Positions 37,262 through 49,185 of a DNA stretch of 64,000 nucleotides are shown one piece after another. The translations under genes and the position numbers were made by a program. Below the pieces are notes generated by a model. The model searched no databases, was not told where the DNA came from, and saw nothing but the letters and a program-made list of their open reading frames with translations. The DNA lies in contig CM032229.1 in NCBI GenBank assembly GCA_019009955.1, positions 8,260,001-8,324,000 of the forward strand. Direction: 5' to 3'. The stretch is from Riptortus pedestris. Lineage: Eukaryota > Arthropoda > Insecta > Hemiptera > Alydidae. Each line of letters opens with the position of its first letter. The stretch's first letter is position 1.

Positions 37262-38178
37262 CAGTTGGCTTTGTTAGCAAATTTCCCTTAAGGAAAATCA
37301 GCTATTGAGGTCGTACTCATTACGCGATTTTTCTTCAAATGTCCATCGACCCTACATAGATGACGAAAATGAGGTCAGTTCATAATTTTATATATATATT
37401 TCCTGTTACCACGTGTGTGTGTGTCTGTGTATTTGTCTGCTAACACTCTAGCGGTCGTAATTATTGTTTGATCGTTACCAAACTCGATATCTAGTCGTTT
37501 AATGTAAAAAGAAAGATTAAGTTCGTTAACGGCTGTAATCGGACCAGTGGGAGGGGGGGTTGAGGGGGAATTTTGAAAATTCAAAATATATCCGTTATTA
37601 TACGTCGGAACGAAAAAGTGTATCAATCCTATTGCAAATTAAATGTAATATAATGTGTTATATACATTTATTCTCTATCTTGCATATTCACTGAGATATT
37701 TGAATTTTTCAGTTTTCAACCTTTAGCAAACCCAACTTCTACTCATGTCACATAAACAGTACTCTGTTACATAATAAACCACTTTATTCAAAGCTTTAAT
37801 TCCAAATATTGTATTCAATAGACCTTAATTATATGAGATACATGCAAATATGTTCTGGTGACCCCCCCCCCCTCTTAAGTTCTTGGAGTACTAAAATTTG
37901 ATTGATTGAGATAAAAATTATAGTGGTTTTTTATTAATTTCCACACTAGATATAGTAAATAGTTTTCAACAAAATTAATATGTTATATTCTGATATATTT
38001 CAGTAATTCTTTTCCTTTCCGGCGAGTTGTTGGCAGACCTGTTTGTTTACATTTCAGACGCTTCCCATTTGTATTTATTCACTTAATATTGACTGTGGTG
38101 TTGTGTTAGCAGTATGCAGATTTATCTATTGTTAAACTTCACGAGGAAATCTGCTTAGTTTAGCCACTGAGTGACGAA
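37262..38178 (-). repeat. REP-A copy (long variant, complete)
   Basis: Reverse orientation, about 915 bp: AAATTTCCCTTAAGGAAAAT, (GT) tract, core, CTACTCATGTCACATAAAC module, C-run at 37863, GGCGAGTTGTTGGCAGACC and TTAGCCACTGAGTGACG end. It matches the variant at 1086. Confidence 0.8.
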
Positions 38179-38179
38179 A

Positions 38180-39479
38180 TTTTTTTATAACTATAGCCCA
38201 CAATATACATGTATATATAATTATACGTTTCTGGGTTCAATAATACATTTCGAAGTGTTGCAGATTTAACTTATCATTTATCAGAAGACTAGTTAGTAAA
38301 GGAAATTTTCTTTTATTTCTTTAGTTATCAATTTATCTTTCCAATTTGTTTATTTTTTTTCTTTTGGGGTATATGATCTACACATTTCATTGCCTTTAAG
38401 CAACATCAACAACAATGATCATACCTAGGGGAGGATGATTTGATTCTGGTTTAAAATTCTTTGGCGGTTTGTTTTCTCAGATTATAGATAAATATAAGGA
38501 AGTTGAATTTCTGCTGTTCTGTATAAAATATTTGGAGTCAAAAATAATCTACCGATTGTGTACACATTTCTCTGTAAGACACGCACTATTCTTCATTACG
38601 ACATGCGTGGGTTCATTTTCCACTTGGTTTCCGACCGTTTGGTCCAGTTTCCGACAAACTATCTAAACAGAAACCGTGTCTAGAAAAAGGTGGTAAGCTG
38701 TCTAAATTTCCCAAGGGGGAGTTGGTTTATAAAATTAAAAAAATTCTGAAAGCTTTATCTTTTGTTCTGTGAATACAATGGCTGAAATTAATTAATCCAT
38801 ATGTTATGTTAATATTTCCAGAAGCAAAGTCACATAATAATGTTGTTGCAGGTTATTTTTAATTAATTTGTTAAATCGCCAATTTTATCTCGCGTTCACA
38901 CATGAATACAAATAGGCTTATGATAAATTCTGGAATTTCAGCGTGACAATGGAATCATTTTGAATGGGCGTATATTCGGGGGCGGGTGGCAGGGGTGGGT
39001 TCCTGGCGATACATTCATAATAGTTGGGAATGATTTAGATAGGGGCGAAAACCATTAATCAAACGCACCCCGAGCGAGTGTCCTTGAGTTTTCATGAATG
39101 TCAAAATAACACAATATGGCCGAGGATAACACGAAACGTCCATCCGTCACCCCCCCCCCCCAGCCCGATTTTAAAACAACACCGAGGAAATTAAGAGACT
39201 GTCAGTGATAAATGTTCGTGTATAATAGTTTGGGCTATAGAGTTCTCAGCTCTGGAATATCCTACGGTAATATTTCATTCCAAGGGCAATTACACCTGGA
39301 TATTGGAAATTATGCCCGGGATATGAAATTATTTATTTTGAAATAAATGGCGTATTTTAGATTATTGTCCACCAGTTTGGCGCTTATGACAAACATATCA
39401 GGAACAGATTCCTTGCTGGCACAAGTCTAAAAGTTAAAGTGACCTGTTTTTGAAAAAGAAAAACTTATAGTTATGAGGT
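38180..39479. other. No gene recognised
   Basis: AT-rich, with a GC-richer stretch at about 38960-39180 containing G- and C-runs. Nothing coding. Confidence 0.4.
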
Positions 39480-39586
39480 ATATATATGGTGTTGTTTTTT
39501 GGAGTTTTGGTGAAACAATCTTAGTTCATTCCAATATTTCGAGAATATTTATTTTCTCTTCTTCAGGGCTAAAAAGCACAGGTACT

Positions 39587-39618
<32 letters not shown>

Positions 39619-40040
39619 ATGCACATTGTAATTAGAGTGTAACAGATAGTGTTTGTGTTAATTCTACTTACCAAGACTAAAGATATTTACAAACTATTGT
39701 ACATGACTGTTGTACCTCTGTTTACACTAGGAGTACTAAGTATAACCTCCCCAAGTCTGTTATAATTAGTTTTGTCACAGACTTGGGGAGGTTATACTTA
39801 GTACTCCTAATGTAAACAGAGGTACAACAGTAATGTACAATAGTTTGTAAATATCTTTAGTCTTGGTAAGTAGTATTAGCACAAGCACTATCTGTTACAC
39901 TCTAATAACAATGTGCAATATATATAAAGTAGTACCTGGACGTTTCAGCCCTGAAGAAGAGAAAATAAATATTCTCGAAATATTGGAATGAACTAAGCTT
40001 TTTTCATCAACACTGACCGAAACTCCGAAAAACAACAACA

Positions 40041-40093
<53 letters not shown>
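39480..40093. repeat. Large near-perfect palindrome (about 275-bp arms, 16-bp spacer)
   Basis: The arm 39486-39760 is the near-exact reverse complement of 39777-40051, and the spacer is 39761-39776. Outer ends are TATATATGGTGTTGTT and AACAACACCATATATA. The right end runs into a (TA)n tract to 40093, and the left arm carries its own (TA)n at 39592-39619. Each arm holds a CCCTGAAGAAGAG...CTCGAAATATTGGAATG motif, a Penelope-like or hammerhead-like signature. It is probably a fold-back mobile element or a head-to-head element pair. It has no protein. Confidence 0.85.
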
Positions 40094-40094
<1 letters not shown>

Positions 40095-40102
40095 TTTTCG
40101 GT

Positions 40103-40265
40103 TGGCATTATAGACCTCGCTGGACTCGAGGAAGTCGCGATCAGAGTTTTTATCACCTGAGAGATGAACGCGACGTGCAACCCACCGTTAACCAAGGAGG
40201 AGCAGGAATGAGTTGTTTCGAGCAGACTAACGGGCCTCATTATAGCCGTGGGTACGGACGGTGGT
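40103..40265 (+). repeat. REP-C copy, 5' part
   Basis: TTGGCATTATAGACCTCGCT, ACTCGAGGAAGTCGCGATC, CACCGTTAACCAAGGAGGAG. It lies between the palindrome's (TA)n and a poly-T run. Confidence 0.6.
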
Positions 40266-40278
40266 CATATCACCACCT

Positions 40279-40305
40279 GTTTTTTTTTTTTTTTTTTTTT
40301 TTTTT
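40279..40305 (+). repeat. Poly-T tract
   Basis: About 27 T residues, directly after a REP-C copy. It could be the poly(A) tail of a minus-strand retroposed sequence. Confidence 0.9.
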
Positions 40306-40864
40306 CCCTACACCTGATTAAAGAAGAAAGTCCAAAAGAAAAATCATGCATAGAAGAAATGCATGCGAAGAAAACTAAGCGAAAGAAAACGTGCAAGCAT
40401 GCAAATAAAAACAAGTACCTCATGTACACACGCATATACACGGGATATACACATACATACCGGGCTGTGATGTAGGATAGGATAAGGATTTTGGGTGAGG
40501 ATTGCCTTTTTTTCTGTAATTTATTTATTATCATTATATCACCAAAGGCCAGTTGCTAGTCGACGGTATCTAGGAGATGTCCTTCGTCATACCGACAGGC
40601 TGTTTTACTCAATATACTAGATAAAACACTGTAGTAAGTAATTCTTGAAATAGGGTTTTTTTTTCTGCGTTCATAAACAATATAATGTGGATATTTTATT
40701 TTTATTAATCATTTCAAGAATCATTTTTATAAAAGAATGGTCTTGCTTGTTTATTTAGTTTTGAGAATGGTCAAATTAATTGATGGCATATGATTTTCTA
40801 TTGATTGTTTTTTAAAGGCCTTTGCCATCAAGAACTGATTCGTGTTGGGTTATATTTGACCCTG

Positions 40865-43199
40865 TTAGGTAGTTGGAGGAGAGAAGAATCCAGGTATCAT
40901 TTGATTCCTGAGTGACGGTAGGAGCATCATGAGTGCTTGCTGAGCATTCCTCATCGCCTGTCCTAGAGTACTGAAGATGGGGTTGGCGGTGAGCAGGGGT
41001 CCAAGTTGGCTCACATCGAAGGGGCTGAGACAGGATGAGCCGTTGTAGATGTTGGGGAGGCAGAGCACGTTGGGGAAGCAGCAGCAGGAACTAGCCACTG
41101 TCAGGTTGCACTGGAATAGGATAATTAACAAACTTAATCAATGATTAACAATAATAATTAAATGTTGGTCATGCTGGGTAAATTAACTAGATAATTGACA
41201 TATGCATGTAAGTTGAACTCAGCGAAACCAGTAAAACTAACAAAAAAGAAATTAAAAGAAAAGATAGACGGCAGGTGTAGGTAACACCTAGGCTATGGTG
41301 AGCCCCCTTGTGCTATACCAAGCGTATCATTATAAGGGGTGGTTGTGAAAGAATTTGGGTTTAGTGTTAAGATAGTTGAAGTGGGTAGGGTAGCTGGTTA
41401 CCCTCTGGATTGATGAAGGAGATAAAAGTAGAAGAAAGATCAAAGAGATAGTGCAAGAGAAGGTGAGAAAACGAAGGAAAAGGGTGTCAGTCCGTGACTG
41501 ACAATTATTTCATTTTTATTTTCATTTATTTCATTGTTGTTGTTGTTGAGATGTGAAGGGATTTAGGAAGGGTGGAAGGAAGGAGTGACAGGGCCTAGAC
41601 TGTGACATCAATTAGCGGGAAACCTCGGCCACGGGTGCCCTGCCAGTTCTCAGGTAGTGAGTCGAAGAACTTGACAAGCCTCTTTTTAATGGTTTCAGCG
41701 ATGGTGTCCAGCTCCAGGGCCTCTCTTATTTCGGGGTGTTTCTTCTCATTCGTGTAGCTCGGAGTTTACGGGCAACATGCCAGATCATCTGCATAGGCTG
41801 GGGATATGTTAATAATAAAAGTATTTGTTATGTACTTAATTCAACAAAATGCTCATAATTTTTATACTACCTGTTACTTTTATATTTATATTATTATATT
41901 ACTTGAATTTATAAATTGCGATAAAGATGTACATAACAAAAGTTACTCTAAATATCAAATTAAACATCTTCTGCCATGTACAGGTTCGCAAAAAAACAAA
42001 AAAACAATGGGAAACGAAATATGACGATTTTTCATTTCATGCCTCCCTAACGACCCCAACTCCTGTTGGTTCCTAAAAATGTTAATATAGCTTATAGTCA
42101 AAAATACAGAGTTTCGTTGATTTCGATTTAGTCTTTCGTGTCCTATAACATTGTTGACCCCTTCTATAGTTTTTCGTGTATACCTCATTTATACTTCGTT
42201 ATACGGCAAAAGTGCATATAACAAAAGTTACTTTAAATAACAAAACAAACAACTTTTGTTATATTTACGTTTGCCGAAAAATGAATACATTATGAAATGT
42301 CCCGATTTTATACTTCAGACCCCTTTTATAACTCCCATTTTTGTTCGTACCTAGAAATTTTAATATTATAAGGGAGATAACCCCCACTACCGTTTGTCTC
42401 AGAGAATATTAATATTGCCTAAAATTCGGTTCAGCCGTTTACGATCCTATAAAGGACATATAAAGTTTAACAATATAAAATAAAGAGAAAATTATATAAA
42501 TATAACAAAAAACTGAACCAACAAATTTAAAATTAAACACAACAACATTAAATACAAGTAATAAAGACAACAAATAAACATTAGACTACTAATAAAGACA
42601 AAATAAAAAAAAGCCCGTCACGCAGGGGCTGTGTTAACTAAGCATATTTCCCACATGGGTCACGTATTTGCATTTACCACAAAATATAAAAGTTCAATGA
42701 GAACAATTTTTGGTATTATGGCTTCAAATGATGAGCTTCATAATGTAACACCTCATTGTAAATATGAGTTGAGTTAGCCTCTACAAAAAAAACTACTAAA
42801 AAATGCAAATATCTCGGATTATAATCAAGATAGTGAGTAAACGTACATAAAAACATTTGAAGTAAGACTAGTTCTATACAATTTTTCGATCCGGCACGTA
42901 ATAACGGAGATATTGAGGTTGTACTCATGACGCGACAATTTCCTCAAATGTCCATCGATCATACAGAAAAGATGACGAAACTGAGGTCCGTTCAACATTA
43001 TTTATATATATGTTAGGGAATATTATAATGAAAGATTTATATATCTCTCATATTTATATCTCTTTGGATTTGTAAGATATAGGTTAGGTGTAGGAACATA
43101 TGTTTTGTAGTTGTAGATACACAAGATAGTTTTTGTTTTTTTCAGAGTCATGAGTTGAAGAATAAAGAGATACATTCTAAACCTTTTTCTGTGCTTAAG

Positions 43200-43246
<47 letters not shown>

Positions 43247-43770
43247 CACTCCAGGGGTCGCAATTTTTGTTTTATAGCTAGGAAATTAGACCAGTAGGAG
43301 TTTTTTTCGCAATCTTGATTATTAACCGAGATATTAGCGTTTTTTTAGTTTTCAGCCCTCAGTGAATCCCATCTCCTACTCACGTCGAATGAAGAGGAAG
43401 CCTTTATATCATGAAGCACTTTATTTGAAGCTAAAATACATAATATTGATCTCATTCAATTTTTACTTCGATAAATGAGTCCTGCGTGACGGACGCTTTT
43501 TGATCTCTTAATTTCAACTCAATTTTAAACTTAGCATACCGAGAAACATCATGCATCGGACGAAATTGCTCTTTGGCGCTCATGACTGCTGAGATAGTTG
43601 CCTGAGTTTCGACATTTTCCGTAATCAGTAAATTTGTCCAACAAATAGCTTACCGTTCCATTGTAGGGAATGCAGGTTGGCTGCATCACTTGTCCCAGGA
43701 CACTAACCGTTAGTGAACATGTTAGAAACAAAACATAGGAAAGACCTGCATATTGAGTTGCAAGGTGCAT
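40865..43770 (-). CDS. G4: secreted six/seven-cysteine protein, two exons, 120 aa
   Basis: Exon 1 is 43770-43654 (39 codons, donor ACG|GTAAGC) and exon 2 is 41110-40865 (81 codons plus stop, acceptor TTCCAG|TGC), with a 2.5-kb phase-0 intron. The open frame runs a few codons further upstream, but the first ATG is at 43770. Residues 1-26 form a long signal peptide (core LSYVLFLTCSLTVSVLG). Framework cysteines are at 33, 40, 48, 49, 56 and 66 (C-x6-C-x7-CC-x6-C-x9-C). An extra Cys50 makes a CCC triplet. The C-terminal tail of about 54 residues is hydrophobic and amphipathic (for example ALMMLLPSLRNQMIPGFF), like G3. Sequons NGT, NLT and NGS occur. A TATTTATA-like box lies near 43826-43816. The intron holds jockey, Helitron-like, REP-A and solo-LTR insertions. 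The function is unknown. Confidence 0.7.
41545..41800 (-). mobile_element. Internally deleted jockey-like retrotransposon 3' remnant
   Basis: On the minus strand the sequence reads YADDLACCP (the RT catalytic box, about 41795-41775) and then almost immediately a jockey C-terminal segment (PSYTNEKKHPEIREALELD, then ETIKKRLVKFFDSLPENW). The RT thumb between them is missing, so this is an internally deleted copy. A (GTT)n tract near 41535 follows at its 3' side. It lies in the G4 intron. Confidence 0.6.
41880..42470 (-). mobile_element. Reverse-orientation copy of the Helitron-like element
   Basis: Reading the minus strand gives the same signposts as the copy at 53342: the AACGGCTGAACCGA region, GTGGGGGTTATCTC, and two occurrences of the AACAAAAGTTGTTTG / AGTAACTTTTGTTATAT blocks. 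It sits in the G4 intron between the jockey remnant and REP-A copies. The ends are blurred. Confidence 0.4.
42610..43490. repeat. Forward and reverse REP-A copies joined head-on (G4 intron)
   Basis: Forward 42610-42912 (CCCGTCACGCAGGGGCTGTG to GATCCGGCACGTAATAACGG) joins directly to reverse 42913-43490 (GGTTGTACTCATGACGCGAC to TCCTGCGTGACGGACGCT). The reverse copy carries the solo LTR in its (TA)n tract, and (TA)n continues at 43207-43242. Confidence 0.8.
43011..43206 (+). mobile_element. Candidate copia-like solo LTR (196 bp) inside REP-A (TA)n tract
   Basis: The segment begins TGTTAGGGAATATTA and ends AAGAACAACA, with the TG...CA termini of an LTR. It contains TATATAT, AATAAAGAG (polyadenylation-like, near 43160) and a GT-rich part, like short copia LTRs. 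Alternating TA tracts on both sides allow a TATAT target duplication but make it ambiguous. No internal retroelement sequence is adjacent, consistent with a solo LTR. It splits a REP-A copy in the G4 intron. Confidence 0.55.
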
Positions 43771-44269
43771 TTCTTGTTGAGCAGCCAATATTACTGCACC
43801 GGCTTTAGCACTAACCTATAAATATGGTAGCTCGGCCAGTAAACATGTCTTTCACAATCGCCAGTTCCTAGTTACCATATTTTTTCCATTATCAACATCT
43901 CGTCCTAGTTTTTGCCGATAAATAAACGTTTGCGCGAAAATATAAGCAAAAGCTGACATTTTACACTCATTTATGTGACCGACATTGTTTTTCCTTTTTG
44001 TGACATTTTGCAGTACCTAACTCATTTTAGATCATCGATCGTCCAGTGAAGTAATATTTCGATGAAAAGAGACGGGAGAGGAAAATGTTAATGTGTAACT
44101 TCATTTAGCAATCTATTGGTTTCATTATCAGGCTGTTTATCATGACTGATAATGATATGAAGATTAGGACGAAACGATGAAGATATTCAATCTTCTTATT
44201 TCTCTTGAATAATCCACAAGCAGCTTCACTGCCTTTACTTATTGGTGTAAAAATGTTAATTACTAACGT

Positions 44270-44420
44270 CCACTTTGTGCAACTACGGCTAATTGGGACT
44301 GGTTATCTGCAGGTTACCACCTTTTTCTAGCCAGGGTTTCTTTTTAGATAGCTTATCAGAAAATTAATTCCTGTATCCAAATGGAAATCAAACCCACGCT
44401 TGTCCTACTTATCCTCCCTC
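44270..44420 (-). repeat. SINE-B fragment
   Basis: Reverse orientation: CGTCCACTTTGTGCAACTAC, GGTTACCACCTTTTTCTAGC, then a diverged box B complement. Confidence 0.65.
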
Positions 44421-44594
44421 TATTGTTGTTGATGTTGCTTAAAGGCAATGAAATGTGTCGATCATATTGCCAAGAGAAAAAAAAATTGTTAGATAAATTG
44501 ATAATTTAAGAAATAATAAAGTAAACAAAAGAAAATCTCCTTTACTAAAGTTCTGATAAATGATCAGCTATTGGCATAAAAATGTTATTTATTA

Positions 44595-44680
44595 ATGTCT
44601 ACTTTGTGCAACTGCGGCTAATTGGTACGGGTTATCTATAGGTTACCACCCTTTTCTTGCCAGGGTGCGACTAGGGAGAA
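44595..44680 (-). repeat. SINE-B 3' fragment
   Basis: Only the 3' body is present (GTCTACTTTGTGCAACTGCG and GGTTACCACCCTTTTCTTGC). It abuts a REP-A core. Confidence 0.65.
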
Positions 44681-45365
44681 GGGGTAGAGGGGGTATTTCG
44701 AACATTCAAAATATCTCCGTTATTCGGATAGAAAACTTTTTACAAAACCAATCTCATTAAAATTGAATTTACTATAAACGTTGTTATATACTTATTTTCT
44801 TTATCATGAATATCATGAACCGAGATATTTGCACTTTTTAGTTTTCAGCCTTCAGTAAAACCCCACTCCTACTCGTGTCATATTGACGAAAAGCCGTTAC
44901 ATTTTGAACCACTTTATTGGAAGCTTAAACATGAAATATTGTTTCACTTGAACGTTTACTGTGGGAGTTGCATACAAATAAAAAGCGAGATGGCGTCATC
45001 ATTTAATGTTTTACGTTATTAACTCGAAAATGTTTATGCGATCTATACTATACTTGGTATATGACTGTTTTATTCAATACTAAAGGACATGCTATTTAAT
45101 GCCTGAAACAGAACGAGAAATAAATGGGGGCGGGGGGGGTCGAAAATCATAATATCTACGTTATTAAAAAATCAAAAAATGCCATAGAACCAATCTTGTT
45201 AAACTATCCATGCTCTACAATAGTTGTTCAATACATTTTTTCATGGCAAATAATAAGTGAGTAATTCATACTTTCCTTTTTTGAACCTTTCAGTAATTCT
45301 CCACTATTACTAAAGTTTTAGTAATAGAAAATGTTCAGTTTCCGCAGCTCCTGCGTTGCCAGTTT
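44680..45365 (-). repeat. REP-A copy, partial
   Basis: Reverse orientation from the G-rich run (GGGGTAGAGGGGGTATTTCG) through AAACCCCACTCCTACTCGTG and a second G-run at 45127 to CCGCAGCTCCTGCGTTGCC. Confidence 0.7.
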
Positions 45366-45369
45366 TTTT

Positions 45370-46720
45370 TCGTCGTTTGGCTTAAGAATTATTCAATAAA
45401 GTAAACCGAGTATGAGCTAGTGATCTTCCAAATAACAGGGAGCAGATTTCCCAGGTTCTGGAATATAATGCTGGTGATCTCATCTCATCGTCAACTAGAT
45501 ATTTTTCTCTCAGACTTCAAGCATAAGTAAGTTTTTATGCAATGATGGAAAATGATGACATGTCATTTCTGGTCAATTCTAGTTTACATGGTGTATTTGG
45601 TATAGGAGAAATACTCGTAGAACTTGGAACGTCCAGATGACGATATGGATATCACATTTTCAGGTGACTTCTTTTCTTTTGCCATGATTAATTAATGAAT
45701 GCAATTTCTAGTATGAGAAATACTAACTAGAGTCGAATCCAGTGGCCTTATTAAAGTTATGGGCGAGGCATACAAAGGGGACAATCGGCCAGCAGATAAA
45801 GGGCGAAAGGAGGGTATGAAGTTACTCCTCGGAATCCATGGGCTGGCTATAAATCAAGATTCGCAAAACAAAGGTATTGCAGACGGCTTGGCTCCTTTGT
45901 GTTCTCTGAATGGGTTAGGCTAATCGGGAATGTATCGAAGGCGGCCCCACAATAAGCTAGTCGACTGGCAATAATGGTTCCGATACCAAGAACAAACCCT
46001 GTCTTTGTTTGACTCCGAGCTCGTAAAACATATTTACTGTCCTGAGCCAGGAGTGCCCCAACTCTGGAGCAATATTGGAACAGGAAATGCTCTCTATCCA
46101 GGAAGTGGGGACCTGCCTCATCAATCTTGTTCAGGTCGTAATTAAGGAACTTGGTTTGGTTTGAAAGGAAGTTTTGACTGTGATTTGAGGAGGTGTTATA
46201 AAAAAACTGGGTTTTGGATTGTTTAAAAGTTAAGTTCTAAGAATACTACAGTAACCAGTAAACGTGAGCATTCTGCTAACCTCCTTTGTCGCTATAAATA
46301 TTTACACAGTAGCCGTGTTATCCGTTGTTGAAAAGCAGAAATAGAAATGAAATTTTAAAAGGTCTGATATACAAAACCGTCCCGTCTTATTCACCAATGC
46401 CCTGTAAGATGACCTATAAAGAAGTGACATTCATTTCCTATATCCAAGATATAAGCAGTTAGACCAATTTATCCTTAGAACTGCTGCTATCCAGAGAATA
46501 GTTGATGTAATAACGTTTTCTCATCGAATTAGAAATTTTTTAGAGTTGGAAGCACTAAATAACGCATTGAATGCTTTCAGATAAGTCGTAGTTATAGTTT
46601 TAAGTGTGAAGCTTGCAAGTCCATTGTTTATTGACAAATTTATTATCGTTATTAGGAACAAATAAATCTTAGAAACAAATTACTAGTATCTCGACAAAAT
46701 AAAACTGTTGTAGCGTCTTA
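45370..46720. other. No gene recognised
   Basis: A moderately GC-rich patch at 45740-46150 is broken by stops in all frames I followed and may be decayed retroelement. The rest is AT-rich. Confidence 0.35.
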
Positions 46721-46724
46721 GCAT

Positions 46725-48890
46725 ACAGACTCCCCGCCCTGCTTTAAACGCCCTCACAGCCCAAATCCGCTCCCTCATGAGACAGTGGAAGACGTCTCAG
46801 TGGCATGCAACCCTCAGATTGACACACAGCGACGCCAACTCTGGAAGCTGGTCAAGTCCAGAATCTCCAAGAGAGGCTCTGTTCTTATCTGAGGAGTGAT
46901 GAGTCCCGAGATTCTGGCGGCTCATATGTAGGCAGACTCTCAGACCAGGACCCGTGTCAACGAGGACGCGCCTAGGATAGAGCATGAAAGAAATTTCATG
47001 TTCTCCTCCCCTAAGCAGCTTAGTGCCATCCGGAGACGCACCAAGGGAGGTAAATCTCCTGGCCTGGACAGAGTACAGTATGTACTACTGCGTCAGCTTC
47101 CACGGAAGTCTCTGTCCTATCTCAACCAACTCCTCAACTCCTGCCTCCGACTCCGCCATTTCCCCTCCCAGTGGAAGCACGCCATAGTGATTCAAACCCA
47201 AAAAATCTGACATCTCCCCTGACCACTATCGGCCGATAAGCCTTCTTTCACATATCTCTAAGATATTGGAACGAGTAGTTGATAAATATCTTACAGATTT
47301 TTGCGAGAAGGACTCAATCATTCCCCCTGAGCAGTCGGGATTTAGAACCAGACTATGCACCCTACACTCCCTGGCAAGATTACTCACATCGCGTATCTCT
47401 ATCAACTGCACAAAGTCATTTGATTCTGTTGACCACCACACCCTCCTAAACACTCTCCACTCCAAGGGCTACCCCGAGCAGCTCTATAACATCATAGCCT
47501 CTTTCCTAGAAAATCGCACCCTCCAAGTGAGGGTAGATCAAAGCCCCTCCACAACTCACCCATTACCTACCGGAGTCCCCCAGGGCTCCGTATTCTCCCC
47601 TACCCTCTTCTCCATTTATACGGCATAACAGAACCTCTGTTCTCGCCTATGCTGACGATGTACCGATCATGAGCACCTCCGTTAACCCCCGGCGAGCCCT
47701 TACACTAGCCGAAAATACTTGCCAGGACATCGAGAATCAACTCAAACACCTAAACATCCAAGTAAACCCCAGTAAAACAGATGCACTTATTTTTTCATTT
47801 TACAGAAAACCACAAACACTATCCAAATCATTCACCTTAAATGACACTAACATCAAAACCTCAGGGTCCATCTGCTACCTGGGCATCACATTCGACAAAC
47901 ACCTTAAATTCTCCACACACCTCTCACAAAAAGTCCGCGGCTTGCTTCACAAATACCGTTCCCTTAACCGCCTCCTGCTGTCACCCAATTTAAGCCTGCG
48001 CCTTAAATTGCTAATCTTAAAGGGGGGATACAACCGGCGCTCCTGTACGGATCGCCGCTATGCAGATGTCTCACAAAAGGCTCCCTTAAAAAACTACAGC
48101 AATTCCAGAACGGTATTGTACGCAAGATTGTGCGGCACACTACACTTCAACTACAGACAAACGCCATAATAAACGACGCACTCTCCTTGCAACCCATAGA
48201 ACACACCATTGCCGAGAGACATATAAAATTCCTTGACTCTCTCAAACATACCGACAACCCCTTTACAACTCCCCCTCCCCGGAAACCGGTCAGCTGGCAA
48301 AAGGCTGACATCGACGAGCCTTTAGTCGACCTCGTCAGACTAGCTGAGCCACCACTACAAAGATCCCTGCACTAAGAACCCTCTCAACAACCTGTACATA
48401 TTGTAAATATATAAATTACAGTAGAAATAACCCTATTTTTAGTAATTAGATTAGTATAGTATTAGTTTAGTTTCTAGAATTAGGCAGCCACTCCTCCCCC
48501 CCCCCCCAGGAATGTCCCTGAGGCAAGCGAGTACCCCCTTCCCATATGTAAGTTAAGTTTTAGATTTAGGTAGATTTAGGAATTATTTTCGGACCCCTTT
48601 AAACTTTTACTTCCTCCTGCCCTATTTTCCTTTCTCTTCTTCCGTTTTCTCTATCAAATCCCTTACAACCCAACCGATGACACCCGTCATCGGTTAACAT
48701 TCCCTTTCTTAATCCTTACAATCCTCTTCTTCCGAACAACCACCCCTTCAAATAAAGCACAAGGGGCCTATCTTCCTTCACCCCAAGCAGTCACCTGGCT
48801 GGAAAGCTTACAAAAATCAAACAACCCACAGCGAGGTATCAGATTAAAAAAAAAAGCACACAGAGAAAAAATGATAAAATTTAGTCCAGG
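46725..48890 (+). mobile_element. Jockey-like non-LTR retrotransposon, 5'-truncated, decayed
   Basis: The DNA encodes a broken reverse transcriptase of the jockey type. The order is a pre-RT linker (RQLWKLVKSRISKRGSVLI), a fingers region (KGGKSPGLDRVQYVLL, then DHYRPISLLSHISKILE), EQSGFR, FDSVDHHTLL, TGVPQGSVFSPTLFSIY, the catalytic AYADD at 47645-47659, a thumb region (KTDALIF...YLGITFDKHLKF), and a C-terminal stretch ending at the stop near 48375. Breaks are visible: a stop near 46890, a frameshift at about 47207 before SDISPDHYRP, a deletion before FDSVDHH, a lost stretch and frameshift between FSIYTA and the AYADD segment, and a frameshift near 48020. No endonuclease domain is present. 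The 3' UTR is pyrimidine-rich and ends near an A-rich stretch at 48848-48890. It is GC-richer than its surroundings. It is dead and lies between G4 and the radial spoke gene. Confidence 0.88.
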
Positions 48891-48947
48891 CACTCTATTA
48901 TACCAAATTTAAATCCTACAAATGTTATCTTGGTTATCTTATATTAA

Positions 48948-49185
48948 CCGGGGGCTCAGGTTAGCCATGCGAGTTAAAGCGTTGGTTGACCTTTATCTCA
49001 CATGGTAAACCTAGAGTGGCGAGTTCGATTCTCGCCTGGGCATAGGAAATTATTTTTGTGACAAAATTCATTAAATAACCTCCTAAAATCCAACCCTGCC
49101 TACAAAAGGGCGGTAACCAGTAGATAACCCGTCCCAATTAGCCTGAGTTGCAAAAAGTGGACGTTAATAAATAATAATAATTATA
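48948..49185 (+). repeat. SINE-B copy, reference (tRNA-derived)
   Basis: Box A-like GGTTAGCCATGCGAG near 48958 and box B GAGTTCGATTCTCGCC at 49021-49036 show a tRNA-type pol III promoter. The body has AAAGGGCGGTAACCAGTAG and CAATTAGCCTGAG, and the tail is (TAA)n. It inserted just past the jockey remnant. Confidence 0.85.

Noticed and set aside
49022..49036. tRNA-like box B, suggesting a tRNA gene
   Set aside because: The same head plus body occurs about ten times in the window with a (TAA)n-type tail and no cloverleaf, so it is a SINE.
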